NCBI GenBank assembly: GCA_026770575.1
Contig: MU657224.1
Coordinates: 224,043 to 237,667 of the forward strand
Source of the DNA: Pelagophyceae sp. CCMP2097
Taxonomy: Eukaryota; Sar; Pelagophyceae
Length of the DNA stretch: 13,625 nucleotides
Direction: 5' to 3'
The notes beneath the pieces were generated by a model, which saw nothing but the letters and a program-made list of their open reading frames with translations, searched no databases and was not told where the DNA came from. How positions within the stretch are numbered: the first letter of the stretch is position 1; the number at the start of each line of letters is the position of its first letter. Both the position numbers and the translations under genes were made by a program. Positions 1 through 8,377 of the stretch are shown here, piece by piece.

Positions 1-385
1 TCCACGCCAAAAACATGCTCACGCAGCGCCTCAGCTCGTATTTGAGCTCGCCAGTTCGCCGGGGCGACTCGGCGGAGCCTCCCCTTCCCGCCAAGCCCCA
101 TTGCGCCTTGTTTAAGCGCCTTTTAAAATACGACCTTCACTTTACATTGTAAATGCATATGTAACAGTAATTGCACTGTAATTACTGTAATTACAGGGGG
201 GCCAAATCCGTTACACTGTCATTGCCCACCTATACAAAAGAGAGGGCTAGAACCTACACTGAATTGTAGGAATTCCAAGTTGGTATAAACCGAACTCGGA
301 CCCTAAAATTCGGCCTCCCGGATTTTCCCGACACAAAAATACGGACAACAGGAAATTTACGGTCCCGCAAAAAATAAGCACTTGG
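1..385. other. AT-rich spacer without a recognised gene
   Basis: The first 120 bases are GC-rich and could be the edge of a gene lying outside the window, but no reading frame here is convincing. From about 120 the sequence becomes AT-rich and rich in palindromes. A perfect 19 bp palindrome with a one-base centre (TGTAATTAC, T, GTAATTACA) lies at 177-195, and CCTACA/TGTAGG arms lie at about 253-270. The short open frame at 254-448 (minus) has no family features and overlaps a repeat, so I do not call it. Confidence 0.5.
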
Positions 386-662
386 TATTACAAGAGCGCG
401 CCGGAGGCACACGGAGGACCCGAAGGATACAGCTAAATCCCATTGCAATATTAATGCCCAAGTAAATAATTAAAATTATTTAACTAATCGCCGAACCTTC
501 AAATCCTCCTTATCTTTATTTTTATTTTTTTATTTCTTATTGAGCTATTTCTTTTTTGTTTTTTTTGCGGCCGACCAGATTCGAACCTGTGACCAAAAAC
601 TTCTTCTATGATGATTCCAATCAGGCTCCTGCTCGACCTCCACTCCCAATTTTAGCAATCGC
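386..662 (-). repeat. Dispersed repeat, left copy, with tRNA-like promoter boxes (possible SINE)
   Basis: This stretch recurs in the same orientation at 13257-13625. It has two parts. On the plus strand a GC-rich satellite-like piece (starting TTACAAGAGCGCGCCGG) runs to about 441. An AT-rich T-tract stretch and a block with tRNA resemblance follow. Read on the minus strand, that block has a B-box-like GGTTCGAATCT within a T-arm-like stem (one mismatch). About 70 bases upstream is an A-box-like run, TTGCTAAAATTGGGAG. Downstream of the B box the minus strand becomes A-rich (AAAAAAAACAAAAAAG), as in SINE tails. A-box to B-box spacing is longer than in an ordinary tRNA (about 44 bases), so this is not a functional tRNA. 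What is seen is the repetition and the two boxes; the SINE reading is inference. Confidence 0.6.
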
Positions 663-740
663 ATCAACCACCAATCGCTGAATCGGTCGAGTTGCTGCCC
701 TTTTCTTCCCAAAAGGTGGAACTTCACGGATGGACCCGGC

Positions 741-780
741 GACGGACAGACAGACGGACAAACAAACAGACAGACAGATA
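741..780. repeat. GACA/GACG-type tetranucleotide microsatellite
   Basis: Imperfect four-base repeats of GACA, GACG and AACA type. A low-complexity tract beside the left repeat copy; it makes the overlapping minus-strand open frame (545-808) rich in Ser, Val and Cys and unlikely to be coding. Confidence 0.85.
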
Positions 781-961
781 TAATTGCCCCTGGTAATCCT
801 TCAATCAAAGGACCCGAAGGGCCCTGACCGTAAACTGACGTTGATCAAACGGTGCAGTCACCTTGGGAGAAGAATAAACTCGGGGCCTGAATAAACTGGG
901 AGTCAGTCCGAGTTCTTTGGGAGAAGAAGAAAGAAGCGCTCAAGACACGCATCGTCCCGAT

Positions 962-1477
962 ATGCCGCGCCTCGCCGTCTCCGCGCTGGTCCTGGCGGCT
1001 GCCGGGCTGGCGGACGGCGCCGCGCTCGGCGCATGCACGCAGACGCTGCAGACGCCCGGCCAACGTTTCGGCAAACACCGCGACTTTGTCGTCCCGCAAG
1101 GGATGGCCGAGGACGCGAAGTGGACGGCGGCGCTGTGCTGCATCAACACGCACGCCAAGACGGATTCAAAGGCGACGCACGCGCGGCTGGTGAACTTTGA
1201 CGGCGACGGTTATGACTACGACGGGCCCACGTACGCTGAAGCCGCGCAGCAGGCCTACTCGGAGATCTGCGGCATGTACATGGGTTCGCGCGAGTGTTTA
1301 GACAACGCCGACTGCGTCACCGACGCGCTTAACGGCGGCGCGGCAACGACGGTGAGCGTCTCCACGCACCAACAAGCCGCCGAGCCCGCCGATAACGACG
1401 GCGCCAACCTGGACGCCTCGACCTGGGTCCAATTCAGCACGTACGCCGCCGCCGCGTTCGCCGCCGCGAGCTTGTAA
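962..1477 (+). CDS. Small secreted Cys-containing protein, function unknown
   Basis: A 171-residue open frame without introns. I chose the ATG at 962 because it directly precedes a good signal peptide (MPRLAVSALVLAAAGLADG, likely cleaved near residues 19-23); the frame is also open upstream, but only from a TTG. The predicted mature part has six cysteines: one just after the signal peptide, an adjacent pair, one in an EICGMY context and two in RECLDNADC. This suggests disulphides and an extracellular or luminal location. An acidic, Asp/Asn/Ala-rich segment follows, and the protein ends in a short hydrophobic tail (residues about 155-171) that could be a GPI-attachment signal or a weak membrane segment. 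I recognise no family. The gene stands alone, with the SINE-like repeat upstream and the satellite arrays downstream. Just upstream (861-932) the motifs TTGGGAGAAGAA and GAATAAACT each occur twice. Confidence 0.7.
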   Translation: MPRLAVSALVLAAAGLADGAALGACTQTLQTPGQRFGKHRDFVVPQGMAEDAKWTAALCCINTHAKTDSKATHARLVNFDGDGYDYDGPTYAEAAQQAYSEICGMYMGSRECLDNADCVTDALNGGAATTVSVSTHQQAAEPADNDGANLDASTWVQFSTYAAAAFAAASL

Positions 1478-1689
1478 CCGTGCCGGGGACGGCGTCGAGT
1501 GACTAATTTTATGAGACTCAGCTCAGTCTTTGGGTCCTGGCTGGGCTTGGAATTACGCTGACCTCGCGCCGCCGGAACGGAATTCCGCTCCGATTCCGCC
1601 ACCATGCGCCGAAAGGGCGAAATTCCGGTTCGGCGGAATTTCGTCGAATCGCACCATTGTCGCGAGTGAGGCGGCTGTAACGCGCCAAA
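1478..1689. other. 3' flank of the secreted-protein gene and left border motif of the arrays
   Basis: Non-coding. Contains the sequence CCGGAACGGAATTCCG at about 1571-1586 followed by CTCCGATTCCG, then further AATTCCG/GGAATTTCG motifs to about 1650. Nearly the same string, lacking one C, occurs in the same orientation at about 4345, so the two copies bracket the satellite arrays. Confidence 0.6.
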
Positions 1690-2345
1690 TGTGTTTAAGG
1701 CCTTCGAGACAGTCTCTCGACGGTCCTCTTGACGGCCCTCTTGACAACATCGAGACAGCCTCAAAACGACCTCCAGACGCCTTGGCGGTCGTCGAGACGG
1801 GCTCGAGACGGCCCTCGAGGCGGCTTCTTGACGGCCCTCTTCACGCCATTGAGACGATTCTGAAGACGGTGCTCGAGATGGTCTCGAGATGGTCTTAAAA
1901 CGACCTCGAGACGGCCTTCGAGACTGTCCTCGAGACGGCCCTTTAGACGGTCTTGAGACGGCCCTCGAGACGGACATTTGAGAAGATCCTTCAGACGGCC
2001 CTTCAGACAGCTTTGAAGACGGTCCTCTAGACGGCAACGAGACGGTCCTTTAGACAGTCTTCGAGACGGCCTCTTGGCGGCCCTCTAGACAGTCTTCGAG
2101 ACGGTTCTAAAGGCGGTCCTCGTGACGGCCCTCGAGACGGTCTCAAAACGACCTCGAGACGGTCCTCGAGACTGTCCTCGAGACGGCCCTTCGGACGGTC
2201 ATGAGACGGTCGTCGAGACGGCCCTTCAAACGGTCTCTCGACGGCCCTCGAGACGGTCCTCGAGCGGCCCTTAAACCGGTCTCAAGACGGCCCTTCAGGC
2301 GGTCCTATCGAAGGCCCGCTCGACGGCCCTTCAGATGACCCTCTT
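1690..2345 (+). repeat. Satellite-like array A, 11-12 bp units (consensus CTCGAGACGGCC)
   Basis: About 50 degenerate copies of an 11-12 base unit, with GACGG cores separated mostly by 12, sometimes 11 bases. XhoI-like CTCGAG is frequent and is followed by ACGG on the plus strand, which fixes the orientation. Open frames across it (for example 1255-2037 minus and 1530-1898 plus) translate to monotonous PSRG/GPLD strings and are products of the repeat rather than genes. Confidence 0.85.
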
Positions 2346-2509
2346 TGTCTTCTGGGTAGCTCCTCGCAAAGATCCCTCGCGAGGCTCCTATCGCAGGCCC
2401 CGAAAAGCCCATGTCGCAAACCCCGACGAGCTCCCTGGCGCGGGCACCGACGAGCCCCCTGGCGCGGGCACCGAGTCCATAGGAGCCGTTTCGAGAAAAG
2501 CACGCCAAT
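2346..2509. repeat. Spacer between the two arrays, with a 24 bp tandem duplication
   Basis: This segment separates the oppositely oriented arrays. It holds two adjacent 24-base copies (2424-2447 and 2448-2471) that differ at one position and include CCTGGCGCGGGCACC. It would form the loop of a hairpin between the arrays. Confidence 0.7.
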
Positions 2510-4235
2510 CGAGCCCGTCAAAGGGAGACCCCGTCGATAGGGATCCCTGGCGTAGAGAGACCGTCAAAGAGCGCCCGCCAAAAAAGGCCCGTAAAGAGGG
2601 CTCGTCTCGTGCGTCCGCCAAAGAGCGCCCGCCTCGAAGGTCCGTAAAGAGGGCCCGTCTCGAGCGCCCGTCAAGAGGGCCGTCAATTGGAGCCATTTCG
2701 AGGGTCTCGTCTCGAGCGCCCGCCTCGAACGCTCGTAAAGAGGAGCGGCCTTGAGAGTCTCGTTTCGAGGGCCCGTCTTGAGCGCCCCCCTCGAGCGCCC
2801 GTGCAGAGGGCCCGTGAAGAGGAGCTGTCTCGAGAGCCCGTCTCGAGCGACCGTCTCAAGGGCCTGCCTCGAGGCCCCGTCAAGCGGAGCCGTCTCGAGG
2901 GCCCTTACAAGAGCACTCGTTTCGAGCGCCCATTTCGAGGGACCGTCGCAAGCGTCCGTCTCGTGCGCCCGTCTCGAGCGCCTGTCTCGAGCGCCCGTCT
3001 AGAGGGCCCGTACAAAGGCCCCATCATTTGGAGTCGTCTCTAGGGTCTCGTTTCGAGCGCCCGACTCGAGCGCCCGACTCGAGCGCCCGACTCGATGGCC
3101 CGACTCGATGGTCCGGACAGAGGAGCCGTCTCGAGGGCCAGTAAAAGAGCGCCTGTCTCGAGGGGTCGTTTAGAGGGACCGTACAGAGGGCCCATACAAG
3201 AGCGGCCGTCTTGAGGGCTCGTAAAAGAGCGCCCGTCAAGAAGGACCGTCGAGAAGGGCCGTCGAGAAGGGCCGTCGAGAAGGGGCCCGTACAGAGGGCC
3301 CGTCTCGAGGAGCCGTCTCAAGGGTCCATACAGAAGGCTCGTACAGAGCGCCCGCCTCGAGCACCCGCCTCGGGCGCCCGTCAAACGAAGCCGCCTCGAG
3401 GAACTCGTCTCGAGCGCCCGTCTCGAAACCCGTCTCGAGAGCCCGCAAAGAGGGCCCGTAAAGAGGGCGCGTAAAGAGAGCCCGTAAAGAGGAGCCGCCT
3501 TGAGGGTCCGTAAAAGAGCGACCAACTTGAGCGCCCGTCTCGAGCGCCCGTCTCGGGGGGGCGTGCAGAGGGCCCGCCTCGAGGAGCCGCCTCGAAAAGG
3601 CCCCGCTTCGAGCGCCCGTACAGAGGCGCCGTCTCAAGGGTCTCTTTTCGAGCGCCCGTCTTGAGCGCCCGTCTCGAGCGCCTTCTCGAGCGCCCGCCTC
3701 GAGGGACCGTGTCTCCTCGACCGCCTTCTTAGGCCGCCTCGAGTCGGACGGTTAACCCCAAAGTCTCGAGAGCCCGTCGAGGGTTGGTCATCTTTCGAGG
3801 GCCCGCGCACAGGGTCTTGTCTCGAGGGGCCGACAATCAAGAGGGTCCGTCTCGGCGGCTCGAGGCCTCGAGGAATCGAGGCTCCGTCGAAGGGCCCGTC
3901 GAACGAGGCCTCTTTGCAAATGTCTCTTGGCCCCTTGCAAAAGCCTCGCGGAATCGAGGGCCCGCATCGAGGGCCCCTCTCGAGGACCCCGTAGGACGGA
4001 ACGTCGTTCCGAGTCTTCCGACGGGCCCCGAACGGACCTGTACAGGGACCCGCGGCAAGATGTGACCAGAGGCGGGCCTCGTCAATGAGGCCCTCGTCTC
4101 GAACGGCCCCGTTTCGAGAGCACCCTGTCAAGAAGCCCCGTCTTGGGAGACCCCCCGTCTTGGGACCCCCGTCTCGAGAGACCGTCAAGAAGGGACCCCC
4201 AAGAAGGGACCCCGTCTCGAGCGACCCCGCTGCCC
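2510..4235 (-). repeat. Satellite-like array B, 13 bp units (consensus GCCCGTCTCGAGN), inverted relative to array A
   Basis: More than 100 degenerate 13-base units, very regular between about 2820 and 3060, where successive blocks can be cut every 13 bases. Common variants replace CTCGAG with TAAAGAG or TACAGAG. On the plus strand CTCGAG is preceded by CCGT, whereas array A has CTCGAG followed by ACGG, so the arrays are in opposite orientation. A 13-base period is not a multiple of three, so each frame is cycled through; this explains long open frames in several frames at once (2335-2754, 3040-3525, 3634-4407, 4085-4921). Regularity decays after about 3790. Confidence 0.85.
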
Positions 4236-4538
4236 TTGCTGTCGCCGCGGCCCTTGCATTTGCCGCCTTGGCCAAGAGGGAGGACTCGCGCCCGTCTCCT
4301 TTGACGGTGCCCTCGAAAACCCCGGCGCGTCGGCATGCCAATTTGCCGGAACGGAATTCCGATTCCGAAGGATTTGATCGGAACGGAATACCGTCAATCC
4401 TGGTCACCCGGTCAGTCCCCGCCGATTCCCCCTCGGCACGGAAGCATGATGCCCGCAGTCTCAGAACAGGGCCGGGTCGTGTGGGACATGGCCCAAGATT
4501 CTTGAAAAGAAGTTTTTCAAATAGTCGTTTTTGTTCAC
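4236..4538. other. Right border of the arrays and 3' flank of the glycosyltransferase gene
   Basis: The border motif CCGGAACGGAATTCCG recurs at about 4345, followed by GATTCCG and a further GGAACGGAATACCG. Downstream is unassigned sequence. A hairpin (TTGAAAA, GAAG, TTTTTCAA) sits at 4502-4520, just after the glycosyltransferase stop; it may form in that gene's 3' UTR. No independent gene is evident. Confidence 0.5.
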
Positions 4539-6029
4539 TTACGAAGGTCGCCGCATGGGATGCCCCCCCGGGAAATCTTCAAAGTTTCGGCAGTCCCGCA
4601 GCGCTCCACGAAGGCGGCCCAGGTCGATGTTGCCGTCGTCGTGGAGGACGACGTGGCACTTGGCGGAGTGGGCACCGTCGAATTTCGGTCTTGAGTGATG
4701 GTGGGCCTCGAACGAGAATGGGACTAGAACAACGCCCCGAGTCATCGCCATGGCCGCGTAGGAGAACTGCGACCGGGCGGCGACGAAGACGTCCGCAAAG
4801 GCGAAACGCGCTAAATCGGATTTTGTGTCGTGGTCGATGGCGACGGTGTAGACCACCTTTTGCTCCTGAAGAAAGGCCGGGATCCTGGAAGCGTTGCCGT
4901 GCGAATCGAGGAGCGTCGTAGAATGGTCTTTGAAAGCGTGCGCGACGCTGCTGCCCATTAAGGCGACGTGGAGGTTTGGAGAAGCGCCCGGGTTTTGAGA
5001 AGATACGCACTGAATGAGAGCTTTTAGAGCGTTTATGTACCATTCATCATCGAGGTTCAAATGCATCGCCTTCTCATAAGTCCGCCCCGGCAGACGGTCG
5101 CCGTTGCGCACGTGCACCGCGACGGTGGTCGAGGCTCTTGGGAAGAGCGGGAGTTGCTTGGCAGTGCCGTTATACAGCATTGTCGCGTTCACTAAAGCTT
5201 CTCGAAGCCAAGAAGCCGTCTTCGAGTAGTCGTGCGAAAAAAGAGGGGCGCGTCCTTGGCGCCGCGAGCCCGTCTTGGCGCTCAAGTCGTAGACGCGCAG
5301 TTGCGGCCGGTTGAGAGCGCCTGATAAGCGCTCTTTGAGTCCAAAGTCGGTCCTCGTCGCATTGAATGCTTTGCCCCAGAGCTGCTTCGCCGCGGTCTCG
5401 CGGTCTCGGAGCTCTTGCTCAAGAGCGGGGCCGTGCGTAGGCCACCATGCGGAAAATGCGGAACGTTTGAGAGGCCCTTCATCTAAAGTCGCACTTGTAG
5501 CGAGGCTCTTATAAAACGACTTTTCCAGGCACATCTTGACGAGGTGCGTCGAGGGCAGGGCGGCGTTTAAGCGGAGGAGTTCGTCGAACGTTTTCGGGTC
5601 GATGCCCATGTCTTTCCGTGGGAGATAGAACGCGTCGTTTTCAAAGACAAGTGTACTATTCAACGCTTGTGCAGCCTGCAGACAACCATTCAGCACACCA
5701 AACCGGAAACCAAAGCCCGCGTTCAACTTGAGCGCGCAACGCAGCCTATCGATCCGCGGGCGTCTCTGTACATGTCGGCGAGGCTTTTTCGTCGTCTCGG
5801 CTTTTGCGTCTCCGGAGCCCGCCCCGCCCTCTCGCGCTGCGCATCCCGGCACTCACAACCTCGGCCCGTGCCGTTCGACCATGGCGTCGCACCGCGCGTC
5901 GAGGCTCGGCTGGCGGCAAGGGTGATGGCGCAAAGGGCCAAGTGGGCCGCAGAGCGGTAAGGCTTGCGAAGCCGTGGGCAGCCATTGCAGCAACGCAAAG
6001 GCAACGCCGCACCGCATCACGCGCATCAT
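4539..6029 (-). CDS. Fucosyltransferase-like glycosyltransferase, secretory pathway, two exons
   Basis: Proposed CDS is complement of 6029-5857 joined to 5745-4539, 459 residues. Exon 1 encodes a signal peptide or anchor (RCGVAFALLQWLPTASQA, residues about 6-23). Its frame ends in TGA within GTGAGT at 5856-5851; splicing to the AG at 5747-5746 removes this stop and keeps frame (phase 2, 111 bp intron). A nearby alternative donor, GTTGTG, gives nearly the same protein. The catalytic part has a GFGFRFG turn (residues about 68-74), like the N-terminal glycine-rich loop of GT-B fucosyltransferases, then VAVHVRNGD (about 266-274), matching the HxRxGD motif of the FUT8/NodZ/POFUT superfamily known to bind GDP-fucose. 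ADVFVAARSQFSYAAMAMTRG-like sequence (about 375-395) matches the C-terminal nucleotide-sugar site. There are several N-glycosylation sequons. It probably transfers fucose or a related sugar in the Golgi or ER; donor and acceptor are not determinable. The stop lies inside GTAAGTG, a good splice donor, so a further exon is possible. Confidence 0.75.
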
Positions 6030-6062
6030 CGCAGCGCCGCAAAGGCAACGCCGCACCGCATC
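5997..6062. repeat. 22 bp direct repeat, 44 bp offset, at the start of the glycosyltransferase gene
   Basis: AAAGGCAACGCCGCACCGCA plus two bases occurs at 5997-6018 and again at 6041-6062. The copies straddle the proposed start codon at 6029-6027, so the duplication may have altered the 5' UTR or N-terminus. Confidence 0.75.
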
Positions 6063-6449
6063 GGACTCGGGGCCGCCAACTCGCGACGACCAGGACCGTC
6101 TCCCTCCACCGGTCGGAAGGCTCGCCCTTCGCCGAATGAATAAGGGTGAAGGCACCTCTTGATGAAAAGAGCGTCAAAGGCGGTTTAGGGTACCCCAATA
6201 TTAATAACCTATTGTTAATGATCCTCGACGGCGCCGAGGCCGCCTGCGGACCGTAAGAATCCCCCGTTTTAATGGCATTTTAGGGTATTTGGAAGGCAAA
6301 TGCCAAGCAAAGTGTTACCGGCAATACCCAATTCCCGGTCGACAATTTTGGGTAATTCTGATAGTAGCGATATTCAGAGGATTACAAATCCAATTTTGAT
6401 TTCGGCACTGGTCAACGTGTGCAGCCCAGCTTCCAATTTTATGAAAGGG
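6030..6449. other. Shared upstream region of divergent genes, left part
   Basis: The glycosyltransferase (minus) and the BTB/kelch gene (plus) diverge from a region of about 710 bases. From about 6180 it is AT-rich with no recognisable gene. AATATTAATAACCTATTGTTAATG-type palindromic AT sequence lies at about 6197-6221. Promoters are expected here but I cannot point to a specific TATA or initiator element. Confidence 0.5.
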
Positions 6450-6640
6450 TAGGAAGTTCCACCCCCTATTGGATTCTGCTCCCTATTGGATTCGGAATGG
6501 CCAATGAGAGGGCTTGAAAATGCAATTTGTTCAGAGAAGCATTTTTGCACCAATCCAAGGGCTTAGAAAGTGTGAAAAGTTCAGAAGAAGGTTGGAATCC
6601 AATAGGGGATCCTGAATCCAATAGAGGGTGGAACTTCCTA
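6450..6640. mobile_element. MITE with about 44 bp terminal inverted repeats and TA ends
   Basis: The left end (6450 to about 6493) reads TAGGAAGTTCCACCCCCTAT and on through a duplicated CCTATTGGATTC. The right end (about 6593-6640) is its reverse complement with a few mismatches and a small indel, ending GGTGGAACTTCCTA. Both ends are TA, consistent with the TA target duplication known for Tc1/mariner-like elements. The interior, about 100 bases, has no coding capacity. Within each inverted repeat the CTATTGGATTC motif occurs twice. Confidence 0.85.
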
Positions 6641-6643
6641 ATC

Positions 6644-6671
6644 ACTGACTGACTGACTGACTGACTGACTG
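6644..6671. repeat. ACTG tetranucleotide microsatellite
   Basis: Seven perfect ACTG units directly beside the MITE's right end and about 70 bases upstream of the BTB/kelch start codon. Confidence 0.95.
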
Positions 6672-6738
6672 CACCTCAGCTGCATGATGATCAATCAGGC
6701 TGCAGGAGTTGCCGGCGCAAGGCTCGTGGAGGCGGACG

Positions 6739-8377
6739 ATGGATGCCCCCGCGACCACGTTCACCGCCTCGGTCGACGCCCTCGCGACCGTCCAGCGCAC
6801 CCACGCGGCGCACGCCTCGGCGCTCGGTGCCCTCGAACGCGCCTTTGACGCCGAGATGGTCCGAACTGGCGTCTTTCATCAGTGAGACCGAAGACGGGGC
6901 GGATCCCACCAGGATTTGCCAACTTGCAACCTGGCGTGCAACTCTGAGCCCGAGCTCGGCCGTGTGCTTTTTCGACATGAATCCATCGCAGGCCCTGCTC
7001 GCAAAGGACCGGCAGGCGCTCCGAGACAACCGCGCGGCCATGATGCGGCAATTGGACGAGAAACTCGCGCGCGGAGAAGCCAAGCTCGAGGAGAATCGCG
7101 CGGCCGTCGAGCGCGACCGCGCCGAGTTGGACGACGAGAAGGCGCGCATGCGGGCAGCGGCGCCGCCGCCCGACGACGTCATCAAGTTGAACGTCGGCGG
7201 CGCGCGCTTCGAAACTTCAAGGACCATCCTGACCAAGGTCGAGGACTCGATGCTCGGCCGCATGCTCGGGCGCTGCGACGCGATGCTGCAGGCAGACCCT
7301 TTGGATGGACCCATCTTCATCGACCGCGACGGCGAGCGCTTCCGACTGACCCTCGACTTCCTCCGCGACCTTGACGGCTCGCACACGCAGAGGACGATCC
7401 GCGCGCTAGCCGAGGGCGCGCAAGAATCCATGATGAAGGAGCTGGACTACTTTGGCCTCGAGGTCGCCGTGTTTGGTGCGTGGCTGTGGACCGACGACGC
7501 GGCGTTCCGGCCGGGGCCGGCGATGGACTCAGCACGTTATTATTGCGCCGCCGTACTCGCCGGCGGGCGCGTCGTCGTGTTTGGCGGTTGGTCGGGCGGG
7601 TCTGCTTTAAATTCGATGTTATTGCTCGACACGCAGACGATGGCGTTTACGGCTGGGCCGAACATACTCACGGGACGCTTGAGCTGCGCAGCCGTGCAGC
7701 TGGACGCGGGCCGCGTGCTCGTGGCGGGCGGCCGCGGTAGTGCTGGTTATTTAAACACGACGGAGATCTTCCACCTCTCGACGCTCACGGTCACGCCAGG
7801 GTCGGACATGCAAATCAGCTCGACTCGGCTGTGCTGCCGTCGCGCTCGACGCTCGCAGGATCCTCGTCGTTGGTGGTCATGATGGCAGGTTTTACTTGTC
7901 GACTACCGAGATTTTTATTTTAGCCTGGACACGATGGCCACTCGACGCTGCGGCTGCGCGGCCTTCGCGCTCGACGAACACCGCATCATGGTCGCCGGTG
8001 GCCAATCAGGTTCAGCAACTTTAAATACGACGGAGATCCTCGACATCCGGACCATGGCGTTCGCGCCCGGGCCTTCGATGGGCTCGGAGCGCTGTATCTG
8101 CGCGGCCGTGCCCGTCGATGCTGAACACGTCCTCATCATCGGCGGGCGGGACTCGGCAAGGACGCGATTAGCCACCACCGAGCTCTTCGACGTGGCGACG
8201 ATGGAGTTCGCGCCCGGGCCGACGATGCAGGCTGGGGCCGTGGGCATCGCAGCCGTTCGACTCGACGCTGCTGAAGAAGACGCACGGATCCTTGTACTTG
8301 AGGGCAGTCTATCGACGACGGAGGTGCTCGCCGCCGTCACTCACAGGGGCGACCGAGCGACGCGCCGCCGGCAGTGA
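6739..8377 (+). CDS. Coiled-coil, BTB/T1 (KCTD-type) and kelch-repeat protein, with two frame breaks
   Basis: I propose exon 1 at 6739-6858 (MDAPATTFTASVDALATVQR and on to DAEM), a 133 bp intron (weak donor GTCCGA, acceptor ATCGCAG) and exon 2 from 6992. This phase-0 join gives a continuous helix; the unspliced alternative (start 6743) has a low-complexity Arg/Pro/Ser N-terminus. Residues about 45-95 are a charged coiled coil. Residues about 101-195, starting DDVIKLNVGGARFETSRTIL, are a T1/BTB domain, a tetramerisation fold of KCTD proteins and Kv channels that often docks Cullin-3. From about 210, kelch-like repeats follow, each with a CAAV.L..GRVLVAGG core and a TTEIF strand. The frame breaks at about 7826 (one base gained or two lost) and again in the T-rich run 7911-7921. 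Between them a perfect kelch repeat continues in another frame (GCAAVALDARRILVVGG); the original frame then resumes. After the second break the usual APGPxM linker is missing. Either two indels made a pseudogene or they are assembly errors. Role, by family: substrate adaptor for ubiquitin ligation (inference). Confidence 0.75.
7826..7921 (+). other. Out-of-frame kelch repeat between two compensating shifts
   Basis: In frame with codons starting at 7827 this segment reads GCAAVALDARRILVVGG and on to LSTTEIF, matching its neighbours repeat for repeat. In the frame of the flanking coding sequence it meets TGA at 7880-7882. Because the kelch motif is intact here, an intron removing the segment is unlikely. 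The second shift lies in the T-rich ATTTTTATTTTA. Confidence 0.8.

Noticed and set aside
560..662. Functional tRNA gene on the minus strand
   Set aside because: A and B boxes about 70 bases apart, mismatched T stem and no clear anticodon arm. It is a repeat with a diverged second copy.
1255..2037. 260-residue minus-strand frame
   Set aside because: Product of array A; its C-terminal part is antisense to the secreted-protein gene.
2510..4235. CRISPR array
   Set aside because: Units are 13 bases with no unique spacers, and the context is eukaryotic.
2335..4921. Several long open frames on both strands across the satellite arrays
   Set aside because: They translate to monotonous Arg/Pro/Ser/Gly strings, are open in several frames at once, and follow a 13-base period incompatible with a codon repeat.
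6691..7431. 246-residue minus-strand frame
   Set aside because: Antisense to the coiled coil and BTB domain, Ser/Arg-rich, no domain. The plus strand has clear family motifs.
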